Positions 1 to 11,237 of a stretch of 64,000 bases of DNA are shown here, one piece after another. The notes beneath the pieces were generated by a model. That model searched no databases. It was not told where the DNA came from and saw only the letters and a list, made by a program, of their open reading frames with translations. The DNA is from Diphasiastrum complanatum (Eukaryota > Streptophyta > Lycopodiopsida > Lycopodiales > Lycopodiaceae). How positions within the stretch are numbered: position 1 is the first letter of the stretch; every line of letters starts with the position of its first letter. The DNA lies in contig CM055097.1 in the NCBI GenBank assembly GCA_029204225.1, forward strand, positions 5,523,620 through 5,587,619. Reading direction: 5' to 3'. A program made the translations under genes and the position numbers.

Positions 1-1897
1 CGGTCCTCCCAGTTTGGATATGCTTTATTAAACTCCTCTTACATTAACATCTATCGGCTAGGATTCTTCGGCGTGATTATGTGTCGTACCTTTGTAGTTG
101 TGGTAAGTGTGGGTGGTGGAGGGTTAGGTATAGTTGTGAAAAGTTCACGAGGGAGGGTTGGGTATTTGCGGAATAGATAAGTAGTGGATGGTGAATAAGG
201 TTGAGTGTCGAGGTGGTGAGGTGATTATTCATGTGGTGGGGAGAGAGGTGTGTCATTGAGTGAGGGTGATGAGGCTTGATAGGTGGTGTCAGGTTGAGTG
301 GTAGTGGGATTAGGCTCTTCAGTTGAAATGCCTCGTTCGTGGTTCGTGGTAGTACCCCCTTGTGTGCATTGAGGTTCCACCATTGCCTAGTGATACCCTA
401 GATTATCTCGTTGTTGTCCTTTCTAGCACGAAGGTCCAAGATCATCAATTCTTGCATTCTGTTGTCTATGGTGCTTGGCATGTGTTTCTTCATGATTTGT
501 GTGTAATGTTGGTAGCTGTTGGCATAATGTTTTTAGTTGTCCTTCTAGCTCCTCAATCCGTGTGTTGAGTGCAGTTTGATTTGCTAGAGTAGCCTGCTGC
601 AATTGTTGTGCTTGTGTCTGGTTCACCATCAATACCTGAGTTAACTTCTGATAGGAAGCGAGAGGTATTACGATGCCCTCTGGGATTGGTGGTGCCTGGA
701 ACTGGTTGAAATCAACTTGTTGAATATTGCCATCATAGCGGTCCGTAAGTTCCTGTGGCTTCGTCGTTTACCTTCTAACTGTGTTTCTAGGATCTTGATG
801 AGATCATCCCTACATTGTAAGCATGCTTGGACATCCTTGTTATTTCGGTGCAGCTCTTTGAGGTTAGCCATGAGTTTTCTTTCTTTTTTTTTTAAATGAG
901 TGACCTCTTGTTCTAGTTCCATGGAATAAATCTACCATTCTTGTACCTTGTTTGTCAGCTGCACGTTTTCCCCTTGTGAGAAGTTGCACCAATTCTGATA
1001 CTCATTGATTGAAGAGTAAAGGTAATGCATGGCATCACTTTGAGCATTGATGGCCCGTCGCACATTTTCCGAAAGGTACTGCCACTCCCCAATAGGAGGA
1101 TACTTCTAAGAGGTAGGTGCGTAGGATGGTGGGAGATTTTGTTGTACATTTTGATACAATGTGGTGTATTGTTCATGATGGACGGATTGAGCAGATGGAG
1201 GGTGTGATGTTTGAGTGATGGTGATCGGGATTGGAGATGTGTTGGCATTTGTGATCAGAGAAGTGAAAAGTATTGTGGTAGTGGTGGCAGTAGCGATAGT
1301 GGTGGGTGTAGGAAATGGTGTGGTGGTAGTAGGTGGCGTGTTTAACAGTGAAAGTGAGAATTCTTCAATGTTGAAGGATGCGTCAAAGACATTTGTAAAA
1401 TGCATTGGAGATTGCATAGAGGTGGTTGTGACTGGTGCGGTGGAGAGAGGGAGTGTATTTGTGGAGACAATAGGGGTAGTGGTGAGGGTGAGTGTGATGG
1501 GTAGTGTGACAGTGATGGTTGATGTGATGGGAGTTGATGAGATGGTGATTGGTTGGTCATTTACCACGAACGACACAGGTGGGACACCAGGTTCAGCCTC
1601 TGGCTCCTTTGCCTTAGAATGTCTCATCGAAGGATTTGATGTTGCAGTCAATTCTTCTTCAATTTTCACTATTGAGGTGTCTTTAGGCATTGGATAGGGT
1701 GATTGTGCTATGTCTCCCATTTCGTTGATACTTCCATGCTCTTGAATGGTGGATTTGCACAAGTGTTGTTTGCTGCCACTGGATGAGTCTGTACCTTGTG
1801 TGTGGCCCTCGGAATGTTCTTTTGTGTGTTGGCTATGGGCATGCTCTTTTAACCACTGTGACTCTAACTCTGCTTCCTTGCCTCGTGTGAATGACAT
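1..1897 (-). pseudogene. Decayed coiled-coil / Thr-Pro-rich retroelement ORF, 'KYP' family (copy 1)
   Basis: Read on the minus strand. A 263-codon stretch (1897-1106) is rich in Thr, Pro and Ser after a charged N-terminal part. The same frame continues after stops into a coiled coil at 922-668 (ELEQEVTHLKKKERKLMANL, heptad-like) and, after a frameshift, a second coiled coil at 632-423. Near the window edge (about 187-150) the frame reads YLFRKYPTLPREL, resembling FVSKYP and FVKKYP in the elements at 31.9 and 35.8 kb. I infer a third, decayed copy of that family, cut by the window start. I recognise no known domain. Function is unknown; coiled-coil plus disordered regions would fit an assembly (Gag-like) role, which is inference. 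Confidence 0.45.
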
Positions 1898-2147
1898 AGG
1901 TGTGTTTATGCTAGTGATGTGTCGTTTGGGTGCTGGCTTGCTTGTTGCCTTTGCCTCTCCCCCTTTTATCCTCTTGGAGTGCTAAGCTTGTGTCGAGGTA
2001 GTATGTGGCACGTCTAGATATTTCTCTTGCACTCGAGCAAGAATGCTAGGGAAGTCACCCAAGTAATGTTTGCTTACGAGCATATGCAGGAGATATCCGC
2101 ACTTTGTGAGAGGTTTCTTGCTTTGAGCGTTGCACATAATTTGATAC

Positions 2148-2561
2148 TTATCTTAAGTGCCCACATAAAATGGCGTGTAACAGGTTCCTCCAAGCCAAAT
2201 GATAGGACGAATAAAGTGTTGCTCGGAATCCTGTCAAATCTTGACGATTGTACCTCAGTGAGTAATGCAAGAAGGTCCCCATTGTCCTAAGTCCTGGATC
2301 CAAGATGAGTTTGACAGCGTAACTATCATTGTTGTAGATGGAGGTGTCATCGTCTTCCATACAGAGATGCATCAAGTAATTCCTATCAAAAGATTGCCCT
2401 CTGCCGTGCATAGGCTCTCCTTCATTCAGGAACCCCAAGTGGCTTAGGATATGTGGTGATATAGGAATTGGATCCTCGTCGTTGCATTTAGGGATCCTGA
2501 ATGTCTGGAACTCATCATCAAATGTAGAATAAGTCGCACGCACCAAGCATTCATGTTGCAC
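2148..2561 (-). pseudogene. Unrecognised 137-codon ORF upstream of the coiled-coil ORF
   Basis: Open for 137 codons on the minus strand, directly 5' of the Thr-Pro-rich ORF in the same orientation, so it is probably the N-terminal part of the same decayed element gene. It has mixed, protein-like composition (acidic run MEDDD, aromatic residues, no low complexity) and no motif I recognise. The stretch between 2148 and 1897 contains stops in this frame. It could also be an unrelated ORF, since nothing beyond orientation and proximity links the two. Confidence 0.3.
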
Positions 2562-3041
2562 ACCGGAGGTAAGTCATGTGTCGAAGTTTAGCCGCTCCAA
2601 GAAAGGACGAGCCGCTGCTAGCTTTTTGAAAAAATCAGTAAATGAGACCAAGTGAATTCCTGTAGTGCACCTACTAGGTTTCATGTCTAATAAAATACTT
2701 TGCTTACTTCTGGGACTCCACAATATGGATAATATGTGGCCTGGTAGCTTAGGCGAGTGGTCCTCTCTTTCTTTCTTTTTTTTTTTTTTTTTTTTTTGAA
2801 AGAAGATAAATTCTTTGCAATCGATTGCAAGAATCTAGCTTCAAACTGTAAGATAATTACTGTTTTGGGACATGATTATCGCTGGTCATGCACGTTGCTA
2901 CGTGGAACCTATACAATAGTAATAGAAGTGAGGTAGATTTGCGAGAATTCAGACCTAAACTATCCTAAGAAGTATTGATTATTAAAAATGAATTAAAAAT
3001 AAATAAACACTATCACAAAATGACAAAAATCACAGACATGC
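2562..3041. other. Gene-free stretch with poly-T tract
   Basis: No coding signal seen. It holds an oligo-T run at about 2777-2797 and AT-rich sequence, then ends at the copia A LTR boundary. Confidence 0.6.
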
Positions 3042-3694
3042 TGTTGAATTTCACACGTGTGGATTGTCCACTACATGTACTTGTGATCTCCTAAGGTGTG
3101 TAGATGCACCAAGATCAAGACTAGATTGAGATTCAAGATCTATCTTTGATTCTATGGCAAAAACACACTACTACATGCATTCAATCACTTCCAACTCTCA
3201 CTCACACGTGTGGGAAGTGTTCCAAAAGTATTCTAAGTAAAAACAAGCTGCTCTCCTCAGGTAGAGAGAGAAAAACCATCATGAGCTCTCGGGTAGAGAG
3301 AGAAAGCTAGAAATCCAATAACTCACAAAATCCATGAAATCACCAAATCAATTAGATCCAAAAGGAGGAGTACAATGATACTAATAGATTCATGAGCTAC
3401 CACTATGCTTAACTATGATTGGATCACACTTTGCCACCTCTTAATCCTATTGGACCATTGATCCATGCACCTCTAAATTCTATTGGACTATATTCAAGCA
3501 CACCTCAATTTTCTATTGGACCTCACAAGGTTCCACCTCTAAATCCTATTGGACCTCTTAAGCTTCATCAAACAAAAGCATGACACTTGTCTACACTCTA
3601 ATTGGCACAAGTTTGGCTCTATTTTGGCTCAATATTGGCATTACAAGTGGAAATGGATAATTTGCCATCTATGCCAAATTTGACCCTATCAACA
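3042..3694 (-). repeat. Copia A, 3' LTR
   Basis: 653-bp LTR bounded by TGTTG...CAACA. It matches 7308-7960 at the same length with about six substitutions (roughly 1 percent by eye), so the insertion is young. It contains the palindromic motif TTTCACACGTGTGG and repeated TCCTATTGGACC units. The element runs on the minus strand, so this left copy is the 3' LTR. Confidence 0.93.
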
Positions 3695-3739
3695 TCCTAC
3701 ACCTAAATGCTTGACTATGAAATTCTATGAGACCCCTAT
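3695..3739 (-). other. Copia A 3' end of internal region with polypurine tract
   Basis: On the minus strand this reads into AGGTGTAGGA immediately before the 3' LTR, a short purine-rich tract fitting a copia PPT. The identical 45 bp recur at 7961-8005 on the outer side of the other LTR. Confidence 0.7.
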
Positions 3740-3984
3740 ATCAAACATTCTGATTTACTTTACAATTCTCCACACGTGGGAACATCCTCCACACATGTGA
3801 GATTCACTTACAAACTTCTATCATAAAAAATACCAAGCTAGATTTTTGCCAATTTCTCACACTCCTCAAAAAATAGCTTGGAAAGGTACTAGATCACTTG
3901 AGAAGTTTGTAAATCTTTTTGAGTGGATCCTTTGGTATGCATAAGAAGTGAAGATCAGCCAAGGGATCCATCATAGCGGCACCC

Positions 3985-6550
3985 TCACCATATCCATGAT
4001 AAGATCTCTTTGGTAGAGATCTCTTGCCAATGCCTTTGAAGAGTGCTCCACCAATATGCCACTATTATCATGGGCTTCCTCCATGCTTGATGATGATCTT
4101 TGCCTTGAAAGTTCCACTTGCATGATGAATGCACCATAAATAGAGAAATCTGAGGCCTCCAAGCCTCATAAGGATCATGGAGATCAAGATCATAAGATGT
4201 GAAACAATGATGATTATCAAGATTATGCTTTCTAGCTTGACTAGTCCACATACAATGAACTATATCCATGATGGATCTAATCTTGATATCAAAGACTATC
4301 TTGATCTTTTTTAGGCTAGTTACTCTCTCAAGGATGTAAGTGTCCACTTTGGATGCTTCACTAAATCTCAAGAGGAGTTTACAATTTGCCTCAAAACATG
4401 TGAAAACATGATTTTCAAAAAAGTGAGTACCAAGCTCAATCTTGTTCTTACTAGAACCAAGAGCATACTTTTGACAATACAATATCTTGCTTTCAAAAAG
4501 CATTGTAAACACATCTAAGTCAGTAATGACAAGAAACATGTCCATACCATAAGCATCATACAAAACTAGTATAGCTTTTTTTGAACTTTGAGATCCAAAA
4601 AATTCAATAAAGCAAGATAGCATTTCAAGCAAAGGAAGAGAAGCATATATAAATGTGTTGTAGTAGAAACAACATGAAAGATGCCCCTCTTTGCCATGTA
4701 AGGTGAGCCATAAAGACTCGGCCATGCATCTTGAAGATCTTCTTGAAATCATATGAAGAAGAAACTCTTCCTCACACATTGGCCCCATCATAACTTGAAT
4801 ACCTTCAAAAAGGATAACTTGTGATGCTTCTTGAGAAGCCTTGATCTTGGCCACTTCCAAGATTGAACCTTCATGCAATATGACATCTCTATTCATGATC
4901 ACATTTGAAATAGAGAGTGTAAAGACACTAAAGGCCTCCTTGATGGATGAGTATCCAATCATGATCCATGAGCTTGGATCATCCTTCCTTCTTGTTTCCA
5001 AGGGAATATGTGCAAAGCAAGCACTACCAAGTTCACTAAGGTGATCAACCTTAGGCTTCATCTTGAATAAAACTTCATATGGTGCTATTCCTTCAAGAGC
5101 TCCAATACTCCTCAAAGCTTTGATCTTCAATGAGAATTTCTTCTCAACATATGCTTTGAATAATAAGGAATAATCATACACCATAATACTTGAAGAGAGA
5201 AGATATGTGCATCTTGTGTAATCCTCCTCCTTTAAAATATTGGAAATATAAGAAACATCAAGAGAGTTTGCACTCTCACTTGGATCCAATTTGTAGATGC
5301 CTTCAAATCTTGATCCATATGCAAGGATCTCACCATCCTTCTTAATCACACAATTGTCAATATTGAAATTGACATCAAAGCCACTATCAAGAAGTTGGCC
5401 AACACTTAAGATGTTCTTTGTAAGCTTTGGGACAAAAAGAACATTGTCGAGAAAGAGATATTTAGAAGATGCAAGCTTCAAGGGAATAATCCCTACTCCT
5501 TCAATATTGCACTCATGCTTACTTGCAAAGTATATGGTCTTCTTGACTCCATCATAAGGTGCAATAGAAGAGAAAGAGTCCTTGGAGCTACACATATGTG
5601 AAGAGGCTCCACTATCAATATATCATAGGCCGTCCTTCTTGAAAGGAGTAGATGAGAAACTAGAGACCATAAGAGATCCCTCTCCATCACTTGCAATAGT
5701 GTCTTCCTTCTCATTGGTGATGTTGGCTTAATTGAGTTGATTCTTCTTCTTGAAGCAATTGGTGGCATAATGGCCTTTCTTGCCACAATAAAAGCACTTG
5801 ATCATCTTCTTCTTGAGATTTGAATTAGAAGCATGAGAGGTATCCTCCTCCTCTCCATCTTGGTCTTTAGCTTTGTCATTAGAGAAGTGATGGTGTTGCT
5901 TCTTACTCCTCTCTTTGTGCTTGGCAAATAGAACTTTGCCATCATCATGATTGAGTGATAGCTTGTCCATCCTCAAGAGTTTGTACTCTTGTCTTGATTC
6001 TTCAGAAATAAGCACACTTTGAAGGGCCTCCAAACTTGGTAGCTCCTCCTTAATAGCATAGGATTGGACAAGGTTGTCATATTCATCTCTCAAGCCATTG
6101 AGAATGACTTGGACTAGCTCACTTTGATTGATTGAGTCACCAATACATGCAAGCTCCCTATGAATATCCTTGACTCTCAAAACATAATTAGATACACTCT
6201 CATCACTCTTTTGACTACTTTGGAATTCTGAGAGTGAGGAGCCTAGAGGTGTTCTTAGCCTCATAGATGGACTTGAGACAATCCCAAGCTTCCTTGGATG
6301 TAGAACAATCACCAATCTCCCTCAATATCTCATTAGAGACATTCATCTTAATGTAGTGGAGAGCCATCCTAGCTCTCTTCTTGTATTTTTGTACTTCTTG
6401 AAGGACTTGAGGCTCCTCCTCAATCCCAAGTACAATGTCCATCACATCTTGGAGTATCAAGATGGACTCCATCCTCAACTTCCATATTGAATAATTGGAA
6501 GTAGACAATCTCTCACTTGGTTGCAACAAGTATGAACTCATTAAAGTCAT
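3985..6550 (-). pseudogene. Copia A Gag-Pol, defective, RT not recognisable
   Basis: Gag starts at 6550 (SERLSTSNYSIWKLRMES, typical TNT1-94-like Gag) and is frameshifted near 6220. A CCHC knuckle (CFYCGKKGHYATNC) lies near 5790-5750. Protease DSGASSH follows, preceded by in-frame TAA (5728) and TGA (about 5628). A 536-codon open frame (5595-3985) then runs from protease into a shortened integrase: both the DNGGEY block and the catalytic Glu block are missing, and the text jumps to the integrase C-terminus (FKMKPKVDHL, RKDDPSSWIMIGY). The last 290 or so codons do not look like reverse transcriptase and have no YVDD, yet stay open. This is a non-autonomous derivative that would need enzymes in trans. 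Confidence 0.8.
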
Positions 6551-7294
6551 GTAAAGTGGAGATAAATAAAAGTGATGAACAAAAAATGTTGCTTCTCTCT
6601 CACTATAGGATCCAATAATGGTGTGCTACCATCTGCTATGCAAGATCTTGCAACAAACTGTGAGATGATTCTCACTAGCTATCTTAATCTCTCCAAAACT
6701 AGATCTACTTCACATCAAATGATGGAGTATGGGCAAAGTTAGGATCAAACATTCTTAGCACGTGTGAAATACACTAAGAAACCAAATTTGACTCAAATAC
6801 AATGATATTGCATGAAACAAAATGGCTAAGATCTCAAAATAGTGCCTAGATCACATATAGATGAGATTGATAAGCATTCAACTGTGATTTTGGATCAAAC
6901 AAGCAATCTTTTGACCAAACAAAATGTGTCCACCTAGGTATAGGTGCCCTACCTAACCCTCTTCAAAAGCTTATAACTTTTGATTGGCTCAACCAAATGG
7001 AATGAAACTGATTGCATCAGAAACTAGACAAAAATAGCTTCAAAACAAGCTATCTAGCAAGATTTTTGGATCAAACATGAAAGAGAACTCCCAAACTAAA
7101 ATTGGATGTTCCTCACACGTGTCTGAGCACCTGATTCCGTACAATACCAGGTCAGACCCAATCAATGTCCTTTTGATCTCTTTTGATCCAAAATTGAACA
7201 AGATAGCTAGGAAAATGGGCCTTGACAATTTCTAGCTCAAGATTGATGAATAGTTTTCACTCAAATGGATCAAAATGCATGGTAACCTTAGGTA

Positions 7295-7307
7295 GGATCT
7301 GATACCA
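7295..7307 (-). other. Copia A primer binding site (initiator tRNA-Met)
   Basis: Directly inside the 5' LTR the minus strand reads TGGTATCAGATCC, the standard copia PBS (TGGTATCAGAGC) with one change. It fixes the element's orientation. Confidence 0.9.
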
Positions 7308-7960
7308 TGTTGAATTTCACACGTGTGGATTGTCCACTACATGTACTTGTGATCTCCTAAGGGGTGTAGATGCACCAAGATCAAGACTAGATTGAGATTC
7401 AAGATCTATCTTTGATTCTATGGCAAAAACACACTACTACATGCATTCAATCACTTCCAACTCTCACTCACACGTGTGGGAAGTGTTCCAAAAGTATTCT
7501 AGGTAAAAACAAGCTGCTCTCCTCGGGTAGAGAGAGAAAAACCATCATGAGCTCTTGGGTAGAGAGAGAAAGCTAGAAATCCAATAACTCACAAAATCCA
7601 TGAAATCACCAAATCAATTAGATCCAAAAGGAGGAGTACAATGATACTAATAGATTCATGAGCTACCACTATGCTTAACTATGATTGGATCACACTTTGC
7701 CACCTCTTAATCCTATTGGACCATTGATCCATGCACCTCTAAATTCTATTGGACTATATTCAAGCACACCTCAATTTTCTATTGGACCTCACAAGGTTCC
7801 ACCTCTAAGTCCTATTGGACCTCTTAAGCTTCATCAAACAAAAGCATGACACTTGTCTACACTCTAATTGGCACAAGTTTGGCTCTATTTTGGCTCAATA
7901 TTGGAATTACAAGTGGAAATGGATAATTTGCCATCTATGCCAAATTTGACCCTATCAACA
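7308..7960 (-). repeat. Copia A, 5' LTR
   Basis: 653 bp, TGTTG...CAACA, paired with 3042-3694. On the outer side it is followed not by host DNA but by 45 bp identical to the 3' end of copia A's own internal region. Confidence 0.93.
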
Positions 7961-8005
7961 TCCTACACCTAAATGCTTGACTATGAAATTCTATGAGACC
8001 CCTAT
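7961..8005 (-). other. Remnant of a second copia A internal region outside the 5' LTR
   Basis: Identical to 3695-3739. In element orientation it is the PPT end of an upstream copy, so the 7308-7960 LTR was once shared by two tandem copies. It breaks off at 8005 into the DUF7869-type gene. Confidence 0.8.
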
Positions 8006-9337
8006 TGTGGACTTTCGTAAATGGTTCGTCATTGTTAACTCAAAATTAAATACAAGCACATCCACACCTTCAAGATTTATGTCATCGACTCTTGGTTGGT
8101 TCTTTGTTGCACACTTCTGCTTGTCTCTTGGATCTAATTGCAACATTTCTAGATTGTACCTTTTCAAGAAAGCATTTGTTGAAATGGTACGCATCCAATG
8201 CACACGTACAATTTTGGTGTCGTTACTATGAATGAAGCCAATCACTTTAGCAATCCAAAATGGATGACTTTCGCTATTTTCTGACGCCAAAAGTGCACTG
8301 AGATTCTTTATTTCATTGAGGTTATCAGACCATTTAGCCTTAGCAACATTTACAGTTCGTCGACTTTTTCTGGAATCCAAATAAATTTCACGTTCTTCGT
8401 TATGAAGAAGGTTTAAAGACTCAGTCTGTTTTAAAACAAAAGAGGAATCAATGACCGTTGTTGGAATTGAAGATCTGGTTGGCCACTGAAATTTTTCAGA
8501 CAAGTTTGAGTCTCCCAAATCAAACAAACATATTTTTTGCTCCTCAAAAAAATTCGTCCACCAATGTCGATCAAACTCGTCCAAAAACTGGTATGTTGCT
8601 TGAATGGTTGTTTCCAAAAAGTTTAACGTCGCAAATGGATCGACTGGCCGATGTTCCCTTTGAGCTTTTTGCTCCTTTAAGACAGAAGTTAGAGGACACA
8701 AAGATGCAAGTTTAACTTTAAAAAAAGACACAGATTGTAAAAAATGGACTCTTTCAGAAGGTAGCCATGCCATTGAGTTAGAGAATCGCTTTCCCCACAA
8801 TAATGTGATGCCACCAACATTATTAGCAATTTTGAACTGATGTTGGAAACAAATATCATTTATTGGTGTGATGCAATGTTCTTCTGATGTTTTGATGTAA
8901 TCTCTAAAATCATATGTGCAACGCCATAAAACCACATTTGGTGCAGGGGTGTACAAGTCCTCGATAATACTCTATAAGACTGGTAAAGAAAAGGCTTTTT
9001 TGCATCTTAGCTTTTTCGAGAAGCAACTGAACATTTGGTCAATTTGATCATGAGTGTGACCCACCAATAAAAATCCTATTTTGATTTTTTTGAAAATCTT
9101 CAGAGCAACTAACATTGATAAATATGCCAGCACTATTTGATTTTTATTTTCTCTGGCAGTATTATCAAGTTGCAAGTAGAGAATCTTAGGAAGACTATTA
9201 TCAAATTCAAGTATTATTTCGTGAATTATGGTAATGTTCAAATTTGGGTCATTTCGAACGTTTGCGTAGTTGAAATACACTTTAGACTGCAAAGTGTCGT
9301 TGAATATAAGAGCACCAACAAACGAACTTGAATAAAA
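7991..9337 (-). pseudogene. DUF7869-type transposon protein, C-terminal part, one internal stop
   Basis: One minus-strand frame is open from 9337 to 7991 except for a single TAA/TAG-type break at 8972-8974 (just after KAFSLPVL). It contains LYLQLDNTARENKNQIV and GFLLVGHTHDQIDQMFS, the two blocks typical of DUF7869-like proteins (D...ENK and GHTH..ID), thought to be transposon-derived with a DDE-like core (family knowledge). The 320-residue C-terminal part holds no further motif I know. The N-terminus is missing: the frame closes at a TGA at 9338-9340 and no upstream exon was found. The last five codons are read from copia A sequence, so the copia junction at 8005 has truncated the gene. Confidence 0.65.
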
Positions 9338-9340
9338 TCA

Positions 9341-9647
9341 ACTTCGTTTAAATTCTTTGGCACTCTTACAAAATGTGGCATTAGTATTTTTTATTTATTC
9401 ATCCTGTCGATTACGAGACCCAAATACTTTTGAGAAAACTCCAAACACTTTTTTTGATGTTTTGCAAGCTTTTGTCTTTCTATTGTCTGTTGCTCTCTAT
9501 GGATTTGAAGTGATTTGGCAATGTTCGCTAAAAAAATCACAAAAAAAAAAAAACTAAACTTGAAAAAAATCTTTGTTCAAATTTGCCTAATTTTAGCAAA
9601 GCTTAACTTTTGTAAACATGAGAAAATACAACAACCTATGTTTTTGA
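9341..9647. other. Gene-free AT-rich stretch
   Basis: No convincing coding potential on either strand. An A-rich run lies near 9536-9554. Confidence 0.5.
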
Positions 9648-9848
9648 CTTTACTCTAGGAGTAAGCACATTGAAATCAGATATCACTACATCAGGGGCAA
9701 GGTTCTCAACAAGGAGGTGAGCTTAACGTACTGTAGAACGCAGGACATGGTTGCAGATATATTCACGAAGGCATTAAGTGTTAATGCACACAACAAGTTT
9801 TGTGCATTGCTTAGTTTGAAGATCAAGGCATTCACGGATCCAGATTAA
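9648..9848 (+). pseudogene. Copia H, C-terminal RNase H fragment
   Basis: 67 codons to a TAA at 9846-9848 encode the end of a copia RNase H domain: SRSKHIEIRYHYIRGKV and QDMVADIFTKAL, equivalent to HARSKHIEIAHHF and ADIFTKPLG in copia B. The frame is closed upstream (TGA at 9645-9647), so everything 5' has been lost or replaced. Confidence 0.85.
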
Positions 9849-10565
9849 GGGGGGGGGTGTTGGATTTATCTCCTCTGCTCTCCTAAATCCTATGTTATTC
9901 TGCCTCCATTCAAGCTGCTATATTTTATTTATGTTGTCGCATAGTCTGCATATTTACATGTAAAATAAGACAGGCGAAAAACGCGACTGTCTGCATAAAT
10001 ACAAGTAAATTTTCACAAGTGAAAAAGGCGAAAAAGATGACACTTTGTTCTTACACATGTTTTGTGACAGACGAAAAAGGCGACACTGCCCTACAAATGC
10101 CGAAGGTGCCCTAATGGAAAAGCGAAGGTAACCCGTAAATCAAATTTGATGGCATTTGTCAGAGTGTCGCATTTTTTGCATCTTCACCAACGTTCATTTT
10201 AGTGAAGGTTGATGTCCGGCCTTCTCACGCTCATCCCATGCACTGTGCAAACAGATTACAACAACAGCCACCCACGATCCCCCACAGACAGCACATCCAC
10301 TTTGTACTTTCTTCATCTGCACACCTGTAAAATTATGTATATATATATTCAAGATTTTTTGAGTTTCCTTGGGAAGTAGCTCTTGCAGCTTGGTGAGCAG
10401 CTGAATCTGACTGGGAAGTAACATTTGCAAAGATTTTTATGGATAGATCTACCTAGACCTAGCTACTGTAAAAATTTTGTGAAGATCCAATGGTTATATT
10501 TTCAAATATTTAAGAAAAAGTGCCAAAAAGTGCCAAAAAACTGAGTTTTTTCAAGATCCTGACAA
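9849..10565 (+). repeat. Copia H polypurine tract and LTR-derived sequence
   Basis: GGGGGGGGG directly follows the stop codon and is followed at 9858 by TGTTGGATTTATC, the usual PPT-LTR arrangement. Sequence to about 10,440 has repeated GAAAAAGGCGA-like units (9965-10,085). I cannot place the 3' end of the LTR; copia B was later inserted at 10,570. Confidence 0.6.
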
Positions 10566-10570
10566 ATCTG
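10566..10570. other. Copia B target-site duplication, left
   Basis: ATCTG, repeated at 16989-16993 on the other side of the element. Confidence 0.95.
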
Positions 10571-11225
10571 TGTGAAAATTGTCAACATTTCCTAGCTAGT
10601 TTGAGGCCTAAATTGGCTAAAATTGTAAATAGTTTTGGTTCTGGAGTTTCACACGTGTGAACCAGGCCACAATGTTTTTATTTACTGTATTTTTTCAGTA
10701 TGATGAAGTGTCAAACTTCATACCCTTCAAAATGAGACCATTTTGATGTATTTTGGTCATATAAGCCATTTTTAGCTATTTTTCTTATATAGGGAATATC
10801 TAGGGTCAAGTACCTTCTAGAGAGAGGAGAGAGAGTCATCTTCCTCATCCATAAATAGTAGGGAAGTCGTGGAGAACAGGTTGGAGAAACCTTTTGTATG
10901 CTTCATTGAGATCAATAGATCATTGTCATTGTTTCTTCCTCCATTGAGAGCATTGTTGTGTGTATTGTCTTCAAGCTATTGTGTATGATCTTAGGTGCTT
11001 TCCAAAAGTGGTAGGCTGATGTATTATGGACTGTATAATGCTATTTTGGGCCGCACTTGATGTTTATGGAAGTTTCCATTTGTGATAAATGCTTTTTGAT
11101 CAAGTTCTTTGCATTCTAGGTAGCATAGAATGTGTTGCCAATTCCTAGCTTATGTAGTTTGGAGTGCAAGCATTCAAGCCAATGATCTTGGAGTTTAGAT
11201 CCACTTAGGATCTGTATTTTTCACA
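10571..11225 (+). repeat. Copia B, 5' LTR
   Basis: 655 bp bounded by TGTGAAAA...TTTTCACA. It differs from the 3' LTR (16334-16988) at a single position (c at 10641, a at 16404). It contains the perfect palindrome TTCACACGTGTGAA at 10648-10661 and a TATA-like TTATATAGGG at 10785-10794 that could start the element transcript. Confidence 0.97.
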
Positions 11226-11237
11226 TGGTATCAGAGC
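11226..11237 (+). other. Copia B primer binding site (initiator tRNA-Met)
   Basis: TGGTATCAGAGC immediately after the 5' LTR is an exact match to the standard plant copia PBS. Confidence 0.96.
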
